A DNA stretch of 64,000 nucleotides. Source: PoT sp049331405. Lineage in GTDB: Bacteria > Planctomycetota > Planctomycetia > Isosphaerales > Isosphaeraceae. The position numbers and the translations under genes were made by a program. Location of the stretch: positions 1,984,001-2,048,000 of the forward strand of contig NZ_CP186274.1 in assembly GCF_049331405.1 (NCBI RefSeq). Direction: 5' to 3'. Positions 7,916 to 16,213 of this stretch are shown here, piece by piece. The stretch's first letter is position 1, and every line of letters starts with the position of its first letter. The notes under the pieces were generated by a model that did no database searches, had not been told where the DNA came from, and saw only the letters and a program-made list of their open reading frames with translations.

Positions 7916-8341
7916 GATCCGCCCGATTCCATGCGGTGAAGGGGCCGCCGGATCTCCCGGCGCGGGAAACCTCCGACCCTAGCATCTCGGGCGACGGATC
8001 CGAAGCAAAAACCGGATCGTTCTCCACCCCCTCGGACATGACTCGGGCCGCATGGTTCACGAGATGTCCCGACGACAACATGATCCGCTCGCCGCCGACA
8101 AATTGAGATGTGTTGACCTTTCCTTGATTGAAAAGTCGTCCCGCGACACGGCCGAATCCTGTCTCGCCGACAGCGAAGCATCGTCGAACTTCGTCGGCGA
8201 CGATCGCTCCTATTTTCGCGACGAAATCAACATGGCAACGCCGCCGGCCGACCCTGGTGGGGAGTGGCGAATGAGCAGGGGGGAGCCATCCGGCTCCCCC
8301 CCTGAGTGCTGAATCGTCGCGAGGCTTAAACCCAAGCCGGC
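7916..8341. other. Intergenic region without a supported gene
   Basis: This 426-base stretch holds the presumed promoter of the RCK gene near 7916 and the terminator hairpin at 8278-8301. Short open frames are present, but one runs through the hairpin and none has a convincing ribosome site or recognisable protein. Confidence 0.5.
8278..8301 (-). terminator. Terminator hairpin of the UDP-glucuronate decarboxylase gene
   Basis: GGGGGGAGCC at 8278-8287 pairs perfectly with GGCTCCCCCC at 8292-8301 around a four-base loop. It lies about 40 bases past the stop of the minus-strand gene. There is no T run, so it may need help or act as a transcript-end stabiliser. Confidence 0.55.
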
Positions 8342-9274
8342 TCAGACGACGCTGCGGAAGTATTCGAGGGTGCGACGGAGGCCGTCTGCGCGGTCGATGG
8401 TCGGGTTCCAGCCGAGGATCTGCTGGGCTCGGGTGATGTCGGGGCGGCGGCGTTTGGGGTCGTCCTGGGGGAGGTCCTTGTAGATGATCGTGCTCTTGGT
8501 GCCCGGGACCATCGCGATGATCTCCTTGGCCAATTCGAGCACCGTGATCTCGGACGGGTTGCCGATGTTGACCGGCTCGTTGAAGTCGGAGAGCAGGAGG
8601 CGGTAGATGCCGTCGACGAGGTCGGTGACGTAGCAGAAGCTGCGGGTCTGCTCCCCCTGGCCGAAGACGGTCATCGGCTCGTCGCGAAGGACCTGGCCCA
8701 TGAAGGCGGGGAGCACGCGGCCGTCGTTGAGGCGCATGCGGGGACCATACGTGTTGAAGATCCGCACGATCCGGGTCTTGACCCCGTGGTAGCGGTAGTA
8801 GGCCATCGTGATCGCCTCGGCGAAGCGCTTGGCCTCGTCGTAGCAGCCGCGGGGGCCGATCGAGTTGACGTGGCCCCAGTAATCCTCGCGCTGGGGGTGG
8901 ACCTCGGGGTCGCCGTAGATCTCCGACGTGCTGGCGAGCAGGAACCGGGCATCCTTCGCCTTGGCCAGTCCGAGGGCGTTGTGCGTGCCGAGCGAGCCCA
9001 CCTTGAGGGTCGGGATCGGGTGGGCGAGGTAGTCGGCCGGGCTCGCGGGGCTGGCGAAGTGGAGGACGTTGTCGACGGCGCCGTCGATCTCAAGCGGCTC
9101 GGAGATGTTGTGCTCGATGAAGCGGAACTTGGGGTCGGAGAGCAGGTGGACGATGTTGCGGCGATGACCCGTCAGGAGGTTATCGACGCAGATGACCTCA
9201 TGCCCTTCGGACAGGAATCGCTCGCAGAGATGCGAGCCCACGAAACCCGCCCCACCCGTCACTACCGTTCTCAT
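8342..9274 (-). CDS. UDP-glucuronate decarboxylase (UXS type)
   Basis: A 310-residue extended SDR close to UDP-xylose synthases. It has GGAGFVG at residues 7-13, STSEIYGDP at 115-123 with the catalytic Thr and Glu of UXS, Y145-x3-K149, and the RRRPDI segment near the C-terminus typical of the group. The enzyme turns UDP-glucuronate into UDP-xylose with bound NAD, feeding pentose into surface glycans. I chose the ATG at 9274 since AAAGGA sits 8-10 bases before it; an ATG at 9301 has no such site. Glycosyltransferases that might use the product lie 34 kb away in this window. Confidence 0.9.
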   Translation of the reverse strand: MRTVVTGGAGFVGSHLCERFLSEGHEVICVDNLLTGHRRNIVHLLSDPKFRFIEHNISEPLEIDGAVDNVLHFASPASPADYLAHPIPTLKVGSLGTHNALGLAKAKDARFLLASTSEIYGDPEVHPQREDYWGHVNSIGPRGCYDEAKRFAEAITMAYYRYHGVKTRIVRIFNTYGPRMRLNDGRVLPAFMGQVLRDEPMTVFGQGEQTRSFCYVTDLVDGIYRLLLSDFNEPVNIGNPSEITVLELAKEIIAMVPGTKSTIIYKDLPQDDPKRRRPDITRAQQILGWNPTIDRADGLRRTLEYFRSVV

Positions 9275-9361
9275 GGCGCCTGTCCTTTCGTGTTTCGTCA
9301 TGCCTCGATCGGCGAGGATATCGAAATGTCTTGCCCAACGAGAGGAAGATCCTCGGTCGAC

Positions 9362-9374
9362 TTAACAAAGTTAA
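9362..9374. promoter_or_regulatory. Small palindrome upstream of the decarboxylase gene
   Basis: TTAAC-AAA-GTTAA is a perfect inverted repeat about 90 bases upstream of the UXS-type start. Its position would suit an operator, but it is short and there is no independent support. Confidence 0.25.
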
Positions 9375-9518
9375 GGAGGACTTGAGATGGGCTCAAAAGT
9401 GTAATCTAGGTCACGCCCGCGGACTACGAATAGCTTCGGCCTCGCATTCACGCCCCTGCGGCGGGCCCGAGGGCCTTTCAATCGCTCGTCGGGCCGCGCT
9501 TGGACCTCTCGGGATCGA

Positions 9519-10043
9519 TCAACGAGAGTCCCCGCCACCCAGCTTATTAAGGAAGCTGGCGATCCCCTTCACGACCTTATCAACCACGGTCTCGCTGCGG
9601 GCCTCGAGCGGCTGCGAGCGATACCAGGGGACAGCCGAGCCGAAGGAGCGTCCCTCGACGTAGAAGCCGGCCCCTTCCATCTGGTCGACCATCATCCTCG
9701 CGGCGTTCGGGTTGTGGCTGTGGACGTAGAACTTGGTCGGCTTCAGGTGCGGCCTGGGGAAGAGGCTGAGCCAGCGGACGATCTGCATCCCGCAGTCCTC
9801 GCGCGCGAAGTCGACGTAGCGCTCGCCGCCGAGGTCGTGGTCGAGGTGGACCTCGTCCCACTTGTTCTCGAGCTGGACGAGGCAGTCCTCGACGGTCTCG
9901 ACCCAGATGGCCTCCGGGTTCATGTTCAGGAACGCGTGGGCCCGTTCGTGGTCGTCGTCGAGGAAGAGGATCCGTCGGACCTGGGGGGCCAGTCCGGGCT
10001 GGCCCGCGGCGGTGGGTTCGCTGGGACTCGACATGGTGCTCAT
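9519..10043 (-). CDS. Cyclic-phosphate-processing receiver (cREC) domain protein
   Basis: A 174-residue protein with a receiver-like fold of the cREC group. RILFLDDDHERA at 24-35 gives the acidic cluster D29-D31, HLDHDLGGE at 67-75 matches the second conserved acid/His block, and YVHSHNPNAA near 106-115 gives the His-rich motif of this family. In related proteins the domain is predicted to process cyclic nucleotide phosphates in RNA repair or signalling. The N-terminal 20 residues look disordered. Its start overlaps the stop of the gene upstream in ATGA, so the two are coupled. Family call from motif memory, not a search. Confidence 0.7.
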   Translation of the reverse strand: MSTMSSPSEPTAAGQPGLAPQVRRILFLDDDHERAHAFLNMNPEAIWVETVEDCLVQLENKWDEVHLDHDLGGERYVDFAREDCGMQIVRWLSLFPRPHLKPTKFYVHSHNPNAARMMVDQMEGAGFYVEGRSFGSAVPWYRSQPLEARSETVVDKVVKGIASFLNKLGGGDSR

Positions 10044-10483
10044 TCCGTCCTGTGATGATGGGGACCGGGGCGGTCTGTCGAACCCGAGCGTGCGGGGGAG
10101 GGGGAGGGGCCCTCGGCGTCGCCGGGGCCTTGCCAGCGGGCCCGAACCTCGGGGAGCGGATATTCGTGGATGGGGACGTCCTGGCCGGCCAATTCGATCA
10201 GGCGGTCGAACCCTCGGGTGATCCGCCGTTCCTCCTCGGCCACGAACTCGGGGTCGAGCTCGGCCTTGGCGAACGGGCCCTCGACGACGACCGCCGGGAA
10301 CCGCTCGGAGACGATGAACTGCGCCACCGTGGGATTGCAGCGCAGGTGTCGCTCCGGCTGGACGTGGAGCGTCTCGGGATCGACCTCGCCCAGGACGTAG
10401 CGCAGGTAGAGGTCGGAGTCCGTGATGTCTCCGACGTCCTCGCCGCAGACTTCGCAGAGGTAACCTTGCTCGCAGACGGCCAT
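10040..10483 (-). CDS. Small protein with N-terminal CxxC, unknown function
   Basis: A 147-residue protein not recognised beyond its metal-site-like start, CEQGYLCEVCGED, with C4, C10 and C13. The centre reads LRYVLGEVDPETLHVQPERHLRCNPTVAQF, suggesting a small mixed fold with another Cys. The tail from about 115 is Pro/Ser/Gly-rich and ends in a short His run. It lies 40 bases after dapB and overlaps the cREC gene by four bases, so it is probably the middle gene of a dapB-unknown-cREC operon. A role with the cREC protein is only inferred from coupling. Confidence 0.65.
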   Translation of the reverse strand: MAVCEQGYLCEVCGEDVGDITDSDLYLRYVLGEVDPETLHVQPERHLRCNPTVAQFIVSERFPAVVVEGPFAKAELDPEFVAEEERRITRGFDRLIELAGQDVPIHEYPLPEVRARWQGPGDAEGPSPSPARSGSTDRPGPHHHRTE

Positions 10484-10523
10484 GGCGGGTCGATCCTCGG
10501 TCGAAGGTCGTTGGCGACGAGGC

Positions 10524-11315
10524 TCAGCCGAGCAGGTCGCTCATGGTGTAGACCCTCGCGGGCTTGCCGGCGAGGAACTTGGCGGCGTCGAGGGCCCCTC
10601 GGGCGAAGCCGTCGCGGTTGAGGGCCCGGTGCGAGAGCTCGAGGCATTCGCCCATCAGGCCGAAGACGACCGTGTGCTCCCCGGGGTTGTCTCCGGTGCG
10701 GAGGGCGTGGAGCCCGATCTCACCCCGAGGGCGCTCGCCGACCAGGCCGTGGCGGCCGTGCACGAGCTTCTCCGACTCGATCGCCTTCGCCACGATGTCG
10801 GCCAGGCGCAGGGCCGTCCCGCTCGGGGCGTCCTTCTTGAAGTGGTGGTGCCGCTCGACGATCTCGATGTCGGCCGAATCGCCCAGGGCGCGGGCGGCCT
10901 CGCCGACGAGCTTCATCAGCAGATTCACCGCGCGGCTCAGGTTGGGGGAGAGCAGCACGGGGATCTTGTCGCCGACGGCCTCGATCCGCTTCTTCTGCTC
11001 GGGCTCGAAGCCGGTGGTGCCGATCACGAGCGGGATCTTGCGGGCGACGCAGGTATCCAGCAGGGCGAGCGTGCCGTCGGGCAGCGAGAAGTCGATGATC
11101 ACGTCGACGTCGCGGTCGAGCGTCGTGCTCAAGGGGACCCCGAGTTCGCCCACCCCGGCGACCACCCCGGCGTCCTGGCCGATCTGCTTGTGGCCCACGC
11201 GATCGATCGCGGCGCCCAGCTTCAGGGCGGGGTCGTTCTGGATGAGCTGGATGAGGCGGGTGCCCATCCGACCGGTGGCTCCGTGGATGCCGATGCTGAG
11301 GACGGGTGCGGACAC
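10524..11315 (-). CDS. dapB: 4-hydroxy-tetrahydrodipicolinate reductase DapB
   Basis: A 263-residue DapB when begun at the GTG at 11315. The nucleotide-binding motif is GATGRMG at residues 12-18. The family signature ERHHHFKKDAPSGTA falls at 154-168, giving the catalytic His pair and Lys and the SGT substrate loop. The enzyme reduces the dihydrodipicolinate precursor with NAD(P)H in lysine and diaminopimelate synthesis. The length fits the usual 240-270. Upstream in-frame codons to 11423 encode sequence unlike DapB starts, and GAGAGG lies 11 bases before the GTG. Threonine synthase, on another branch of aspartate metabolism, ends 186 bases upstream on the same strand. Confidence 0.92.
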   Translation of the reverse strand: MSAPVLSIGIHGATGRMGTRLIQLIQNDPALKLGAAIDRVGHKQIGQDAGVVAGVGELGVPLSTTLDRDVDVIIDFSLPDGTLALLDTCVARKIPLVIGTTGFEPEQKKRIEAVGDKIPVLLSPNLSRAVNLLMKLVGEAARALGDSADIEIVERHHHFKKDAPSGTALRLADIVAKAIESEKLVHGRHGLVGERPRGEIGLHALRTGDNPGEHTVVFGLMGECLELSHRALNRDGFARGALDAAKFLAGKPARVYTMSDLLG

Positions 11316-11501
11316 GACGAGGTAGGCCTCTCTATGGGAAGTTGTATGCTCAAGGGTCCGAAGGCCCTCTATGATAGCCCCGCCTTCGGGCTTCCGCCAA
11401 CTCCAAGATGGGATCGCCCCCACGCCGCCTTGACGCGGATACGGAGGCGCATTCGTGGATGTTGCGGGGTTTAGCGAGGGGCAAGGGGCGAGGTCCCTCG
11501 A

Positions 11502-12947
11502 TCAGGCGTCCTTGCCGCCCTTCGCCTGCGCCTCGGAGTAGAGGGCAATCGTCCGGATGATGTCGTCCAGGTCGTTGGGGACGATGATGGGGCGGTTGGC
11601 GAAGCCCGCGCGTCGGACCCCTCGGCTCCCCAGCACCTTCTCGAAGTTCTCCTGGTCGGTGCCGTGATAGGCCACGGTCGCCGTCGGGTCCTTGAGCTGG
11701 TGGCCGGTGAGGATGCAGACGACGCGGTCGCTGGGGGCGATGATCCCTTCCTCGCGGAGTCGCTTCGCCCCGGCGACGCTCGCCGCGCTCGCCGGCTCGC
11801 AGCCGAGGCCCCCCGAGCCGACCCTCGCTTTGGCGTCCATGATCTCCTGGTCGCCGACCTGGCGGACCACGCCGTCGCAGAAGTCCAGGGCTCGCAGGCA
11901 CTTCTTGAGGTTGACCGGCCGGTTGATCTCGATGGCCGAGGCGATGGTCGACGCCTTCAGGTTGTCGGCGTCGAGCTTGTCGTAATAGGCCTGGGTCAGG
12001 GTTGCGTCGGGGAGCCCGTTGCTCCAGGAAAGCCCCTGACCGACGAGCTGCTCGAGGGTCTTGGCCCCCGCGGCGTTGATGACCGCGAGGCGGGGGACCC
12101 GGTCGATCAGGCCGAGGTGCTTCAGCTCGATGAAGGCCTTGCCGAAGGCGCTCGAGTTCCCGAGGTTCCCGCCCGGCACGACGATCCAGTCCGGCGGCTC
12201 CCAGGCGAGGGCCTCCAAAACGCGGAACATGATCGTCTTCTGGCCCTCGAGCCGGAAGGGATTCACCGAGTTCATCAGATAGATGTTCAGGCGGTCGGCC
12301 ACCTGGCGGACGCGCTGCATGGCGTCGTCGAAGTCCCCCACGATCTGGATCGTGAGCGCCCCGTGGTCGAGTGCCTGGGCGAGCTTGCCGTAGGCGATCT
12401 TGCCCGAGCCGATGAAGATGATCGCCTTGAAGCCGAAGTCCGTCGCCGAGCAGTAGACCGCGAGCGCCGCCGACGTGTTCCCCGTGCTGGCGCAGGCGAC
12501 CCGATGGGCCCCCACCATCCTCGCGTGGGTGAATGCGGCGGTCATGCCGTTGTCCTTGAAGCTGCCGGAGGGGTTCATCCCCTCGTACTGGAGCTTCAGG
12601 TTCCCCGCGTTGAGGCCGACGTACTGGGCGACCTTGTCGGCCGTCTGGAGCAGGGTCTGCCCTTCGCCGACGGTGACGATCGACTCGTCGGGGGCGAACG
12701 GGAGCAGGTCCCGGAACCGCCAGACGCCGGAGAAGTTCAGGGGGTTGAGGCGATCGGACCACCTGGCTTCGATCTCGCTCAGCCGTTTAGGCACGGGCAG
12801 GCGGTCCCACTCGTAGACGACGTCGAGCAGGTCACCGCATTCCGGGCAGGCGAAGCACGTCTGGCCGACGGCGAAGGTCGCCCGGCAGGACGGGTTGATG
12901 CACTGCTGAAAAGCCAGGTCGGTCATCGCGGGGGTGATCACGGACAT
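11502..12947 (-). CDS. thrC: Threonine synthase
   Basis: A 481-residue PLP enzyme. The N-terminus carries a zinc-ribbon-like set C16, C21, C31, C34 and C37. The PLP lysine is K131 in NPSGSFKDNG, followed by ASTGNTSAALA, the phosphate-binding signature of the fold-type II family. The enzyme makes threonine from O-phosphohomoserine. The N-terminal ribbon occurs in one class of bacterial threonine synthases. No other thr genes are adjacent, but dapB lies next on the same strand. A paralogous 2-aminobutyrate or cysteate synthase is possible in principle; the full-length similarity favours ThrC. Confidence 0.9.
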   Translation of the reverse strand: MSVITPAMTDLAFQQCINPSCRATFAVGQTCFACPECGDLLDVVYEWDRLPVPKRLSEIEARWSDRLNPLNFSGVWRFRDLLPFAPDESIVTVGEGQTLLQTADKVAQYVGLNAGNLKLQYEGMNPSGSFKDNGMTAAFTHARMVGAHRVACASTGNTSAALAVYCSATDFGFKAIIFIGSGKIAYGKLAQALDHGALTIQIVGDFDDAMQRVRQVADRLNIYLMNSVNPFRLEGQKTIMFRVLEALAWEPPDWIVVPGGNLGNSSAFGKAFIELKHLGLIDRVPRLAVINAAGAKTLEQLVGQGLSWSNGLPDATLTQAYYDKLDADNLKASTIASAIEINRPVNLKKCLRALDFCDGVVRQVGDQEIMDAKARVGSGGLGCEPASAASVAGAKRLREEGIIAPSDRVVCILTGHQLKDPTATVAYHGTDQENFEKVLGSRGVRRAGFANRPIIVPNDLDDIIRTIALYSEAQAKGGKDA

Positions 12948-13343
12948 CAGTCACAGATCTCGGCGCAAGAGAACGCCGCCTTCGGCCTATGATCCCGACG
13001 GCGGCGACGGTTCTTCGGGGAATCCCCAGGCCCGCTAGGCCATCTACTCTAACGGCAAACGCGGGGGATCCACAAGCGCAATTGTCCCGCGTGCGCCCCT
13101 CGCCCCGCGCGATCAAAACCCGTTCAATCCTCACGATATCGAGGATGTGTCCCGCCTCGAGATGGTTTTCAACGAATTCTCACGGAGTCTTGGTCACGCG
13201 GGGTTGACCTCATAAGACAATATCCTATTATAAGAGAAAGCGAACCATAATCCCCCCCGATCCTATCCCGCAATCGAACACTTGGTTCGTTCACACTCTC
13301 TTGATTTGATATCTACGCGATTTCACACGGTTTGAGGAATTCC
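12948..13343. other. Divergent intergenic region
   Basis: This 396-base stretch separates the divergent thrC and ArsR genes. The half near the ArsR gene (13200-13330) is AT-rich and holds the promoter candidate at 13204-13231. The rest shows no convincing gene or RNA structure. Confidence 0.5.
13204..13231 (+). promoter_or_regulatory. Promoter candidate of the ArsR-type regulator
   Basis: TTGACC (13204-13209) and TATTAT (13226-13231) are separated by 16 bases, about 110 bases upstream of the regulator's ATG in an AT-rich stretch. An alternative -10, TTATAA, starts two bases later. The space between is where an ArsR-family protein would repress itself. Confidence 0.45.
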
Positions 13344-13706
13344 ATGGCCCCTTCTTCGACCAAATCCCCCTCTCCGAAGGCCTCCGGCGCGTCTTCGAAG
13401 GCCTCCAAGGCGGCGGCCGCGGCAGCCCGACCCACGGCGGAGATTCGCCGTGTAGCCGACCTCCTCAAGCAGGTCTCCGACCCGACACGTCTCCAAGTTC
13501 TCATGCTCCTGAATGAAAAAGAGCGAAATGTGTCGGAACTTTGCGCCGACCTCGGCACGCAGAGCCAGCCGGCCGTCAGCCACCACCTCGCCCTCCTGCG
13601 CCACGGCCGCCTGATCGAGCCCAGGCGCTCGGGCAAGCACAATTTCTATGGCCTGACCGAGGCCGGCAAGGAACTCGCCCGCGTCGTCGACTCGGTCGTG
13701 AGCTGA
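13344..13706 (+). CDS. ArsR-family winged-helix regulator
   Basis: A 120-residue regulator with a Lys/Ser/Ala-rich N-terminal tail of about 30 residues, then an ArsR winged helix: SDPTRLQVLMLLNEKERNV, ELCADLGTQSQPAVSHHLALL as the recognition helix region, and a GKHNFYGLT wing. The start is ATG 13344, with GAGGA five bases before it. The metal-sensing CxC of arsenic and cadmium sensors (ELCxC) is not there: only one Cys, in ELCADL, so metal sensing at that site is unlikely. No transporter lies beside it. It may control itself or distant genes. Confidence 0.88.
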   Translation: MAPSSTKSPSPKASGASSKASKAAAAAARPTAEIRRVADLLKQVSDPTRLQVLMLLNEKERNVSELCADLGTQSQPAVSHHLALLRHGRLIEPRRSGKHNFYGLTEAGKELARVVDSVVS

Positions 13707-13820
13707 GCCGAGGCCGGGTCGGCGGGGAACGAGGGGCCGAAGCCTCGATGACGAGAGGGCTCCGAGTTCCAGGGATCGCGATATCCTGGATATCAAGATC
13801 CCAATCGATCTGGTCGAAGT

Positions 13821-13870
13821 GCAAAAAAAGATGGCCCGCCCCAAGATCGGGGCGGGCCATCTTTTTTTGC
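13821..13870. terminator. Bidirectional rho-independent terminator
   Basis: A perfect 22-base inverted repeat with a six-base loop: the arm starting GCAAAAAAAGATGGCCCG at 13821-13842 pairs with 13849-13870. The A run on one side and T run on the other give a U tract for either strand. It serves the ArsR gene (plus) and the BON gene (minus). Confidence 0.9.
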
Positions 13871-13934
13871 AGGATTTTCAAGACGACGAGACATCTTCAC
13901 GCAAACTTCAAGGTGGCCGTTTCGTCCCTGACGA

Positions 13935-14417
13935 TCACTTAGGGTCGACGGAGACGGGGGCCGGGGCGTCGTTGATGGTGGTGGTCGGCGAGATCACGAC
14001 CTTATCGACCACGCTAGTCACGCCCACAGTGTCGCGGGTAAGGTCGGCGGCCTTGGCCTTCAGCTTGGCGTCGGCGACCGTGCCGGTCAGCGTGGCGACG
14101 CCGTTCTTGGTGACGTCGACGTCGATCTTGGCGTCGGCGAGGGCTTTGTCCCAGTGGATCCGGCCGTAGATCCGGCCCGCGACGCCCATGTCATGAATGG
14201 ATGTCCGCATCTTGTTGTACTGGCCGCGCACGGCGTCGCCGGCGTCCTTGGCGCCCCGCTCGATGCTCTGGACGGCGTTCTTGACCTTCTCGCCCACGAT
14301 CTCGCTGGTGCTCTTGGTCTCTTCCTGCGGGACGTCCTTGGGGTCTTGTGCGAAAGCGTTGGTTGCCAGGGCCAACCCCAGAACGGCGGCACTCAGGCTT
14401 GCAAATTTCGGCGTCAT
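13935..14417 (-). CDS. Secreted BON-domain protein
   Basis: A 160-residue exported protein. Residues 1-23 form a signal peptide (basic start, hydrophobic LSAAVLGLALATN, AFA cleavage site). An acidic/Thr region and a helix follow, then a BON domain from about residue 80 to 145: DKALADAKIDVDVTKNGVATLTGTV and a matching VVDKVVISP end. BON domains (as in OsmY) bind phospholipids or stabilise envelopes under stress. Only one BON copy is present, whereas OsmY has two. Likely periplasmic. No partner gene is apparent; it converges on the ArsR gene across the strong terminator. Confidence 0.85.
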   Translation of the reverse strand: MTPKFASLSAAVLGLALATNAFAQDPKDVPQEETKSTSEIVGEKVKNAVQSIERGAKDAGDAVRGQYNKMRTSIHDMGVAGRIYGRIHWDKALADAKIDVDVTKNGVATLTGTVADAKLKAKAADLTRDTVGVTSVVDKVVISPTTTINDAPAPVSVDPK

Positions 14418-14531
14418 GTGTCGTTCCCTCTGGTCGAATGGTCCGGGCGGGCGAAGAACCCCTCCGCGCCGCTCGAGAGTCTTCGATGAGCAAATCGAGG
14501 GCCGAACTCGTCGCCAATGCGCCCGAGAATT

Positions 14532-14562
14532 CCCAAGGGCCGTCGATGGGACGGCCCTTGGG
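14532..14562 (-). terminator. Terminator hairpin after the TIM-barrel gene
   Basis: CCCAAGGGCCGTC at 14532-14544 pairs perfectly with GACGGCCCTTGGG at 14550-14562 around a five-base loop, 24 bases beyond the stop of the minus-strand isomerase-like gene. No clear T run follows. Confidence 0.6.
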
Positions 14563-14585
14563 AGGAGGATGTCATCCGAGGGTCA

Positions 14586-15443
14586 TCAACCGGCGAGGCA
14601 CTCGCGCAGGTAGTTGAGCCCGTGCTTCACGTCCTTGAACCGCCCGGCCTGGTCGCCGACCTCGCGCTCGACGACGAGCGGGCCGGTATATCCGACCTTC
14701 TTGAGGGTCTGGACGAAGGCCTTGATGTTGACCTCGCCCTCGCCGAGCGGCACTTCCTGGCCCCAGTTGCCCGGGATCGTGGGCCGCTTGGCGTCCTTGA
14801 CGTGGACGCTGCGGATGTCTGGGGCGAGGATCTCGACCGCGCGGATCGGGTCCCCCATGTCGTAGAGCAGCATGTTGGCCGGGTCGAAGTTCACCTTGAG
14901 GTTCGGAGCCTTGAGGTCGTCGAGGGTCCTGCGGAGCAGGTCCGCCGTCTCCTGGCCGGTCTCGAAGGCGAGGGTGATCCCCTTCTCCTGCGCATATTGC
15001 CCGGCCTGGGCCAGGGTGTCGAGGAGTGAGGAGCGGTCGGGGTCGTCGACCTCGGGCAGGAACCCGGCGTGGAGCATCATGTCGGTCAGGCCGAGGGCCA
15101 CGGTCCGGTCGAGCGCCCAGCGCAGGCGAGAGATCCGCTCGGGCCGATCGGCCGGGTCGCCGAATCCGCCGGTGGCCTTGATCGTCTGCGGGGTCGTGTA
15201 GTCCTCGCCGGGGAAGCCGAGCATCGTCCCGGTGAACTGGATGCCCGAGGCCAGGGCGACCTCCGGCATCGAGTCCCCTTCTTCCCAGCTGGCGTGGTGC
15301 GGGTCGCCGCAGGCCACCTGGGCGAGGTTGATCCCCAACTCGTCGAGGAACCGCTTCAATTCGGCGATGCTGCCGACTTGCAGGCTCCAACTGCAGACAC
15401 CCAGGGCCAGCGGCGGGAGCGGAGTCTTGGCGGGTGAAGACAC
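14586..15443 (-). CDS. Sugar phosphate isomerase/epimerase-type TIM barrel
   Basis: A 285-residue protein of the xylose isomerase-like TIM-barrel superfamily. The metal ligands expected of the group are visible in order: Glu in LAFETG, Asp in VNFDPANML, His in RSVHVKDA and Glu in VVERE. It starts with GVCSWSLQVGS, a common planctomycete opening. Members isomerise or epimerise sugars, inositols and hydroxypyruvate, or are endonuclease IV; the sugar is not predictable here. No transport or kinase genes lie next to it. It has no signal peptide, so it acts in the cytoplasm. Confidence 0.82.
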   Translation of the reverse strand: MSSPAKTPLPPLALGVCSWSLQVGSIAELKRFLDELGINLAQVACGDPHHASWEEGDSMPEVALASGIQFTGTMLGFPGEDYTTPQTIKATGGFGDPADRPERISRLRWALDRTVALGLTDMMLHAGFLPEVDDPDRSSLLDTLAQAGQYAQEKGITLAFETGQETADLLRRTLDDLKAPNLKVNFDPANMLLYDMGDPIRAVEILAPDIRSVHVKDAKRPTIPGNWGQEVPLGEGEVNIKAFVQTLKKVGYTGPLVVEREVGDQAGRFKDVKHGLNYLRECLAG

Positions 15444-15778
15444 GGATTCACCTTCAATGGGTAGGAGGGGGAACCAAGTTCGGAACCAAACTTCCTCTAT
15501 CTGAGAGTTGGCACGATCATAGCTACCGTTCTCCCCGGTTGGCGACCTCCTTTTTTCAAGCCCCCAGTTTTCCAGGCCCGGGAGAGGTTCCCTGGCTTTC
15601 TAGGACGGGACCCTCGACCCGGTCGGACACATCGCGGACATTCGCCCATGAAGATCCGAGACGTCCCGGCGAATCTCAACGGGACTTGTGGGTCGACCTC
15701 GAACTTTTTGGAAGTTGCGAGGGTCGCGCAAGGGATCGGAACTGGAGACAGGCTGAGGATCTTGGAGGCGAGCCCGGC
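15444..15778. other. Divergent intergenic region
   Basis: This 335-base stretch lies between the divergent isomerase-like and HNH genes. An open frame runs through it in frame with the HNH protein, but it reads as non-globular sequence and the HNH start has its own ribosome site. Nothing else is seen. Confidence 0.45.
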
Positions 15779-16105
15779 ATGAAGACGGTCGACAAGCTGG
15801 CCCTGGCGGCGAAGACGGACCGGACCTTCACGCTCAAGGGGGATCTCTGGGTGGGCAAGTGCCTGATCTGCAACGGGCCGATCGCCTTCGATGCCGGCAC
15901 TGGCGAAGGGGCGACACTTGAACACATCCGGGCTCGTGGCCGGGGGGGCTCCGAGGAACTCGAGAACCTGGCGGTCGTCCACTGGGAATGCAACAACGAG
16001 AAGGGAAGGCGCTGGGATCCGAAACACCGTCGCGACGTTTCCGAATACGAGACCTTCATCGAGCGTTTGCTGGAGCGTCGCCGCCAGCGTTGGCGCGAGG
16101 TTTGA
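15779..16105 (+). CDS. Small HNH endonuclease-fold protein
   Basis: A 108-residue HNH protein. C28-x2-C31 (CLICNGP) begins the zinc site. LEHIRARGRGGSEELENLAVVHWECNNEKG at 47-76 supplies the HNH residues H49, N63 and the N72/N73 pair, with H68 and C71. I chose ATG 15779 because GGAGG lies 10 bases upstream, although the frame is open further back. Free-standing HNH proteins of this size are common in planctomycetes and may nick or cut DNA. There are no phage or restriction genes next to it, so a host function is possible but unproven. Confidence 0.85.
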   Translation: MKTVDKLALAAKTDRTFTLKGDLWVGKCLICNGPIAFDAGTGEGATLEHIRARGRGGSEELENLAVVHWECNNEKGRRWDPKHRRDVSEYETFIERLLERRRQRWREV

Positions 16106-16213
16106 ATGAGGAAAGAGGGGCCATCTGGTGACTCTCGCGATCCTCGGATCGACGTTATGATGATGGCCGAAGACGTTTAGCTGGGTTTTCGTCGAAGCCT
16201 CGGAGCCTGCTCA

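Noticed and set aside
8052..8312. Short plus-strand frame between the RCK and UXS-type genes
   Set aside because: It runs through the terminator hairpin at 8278-8301 and has no domain or ribosome site.
13780..13794. GATATCC-T-GGATATC palindrome after the ArsR gene
   Set aside because: It is perfect but short, lies past the gene's stop codon, and there is no evidence of a promoter beside it.
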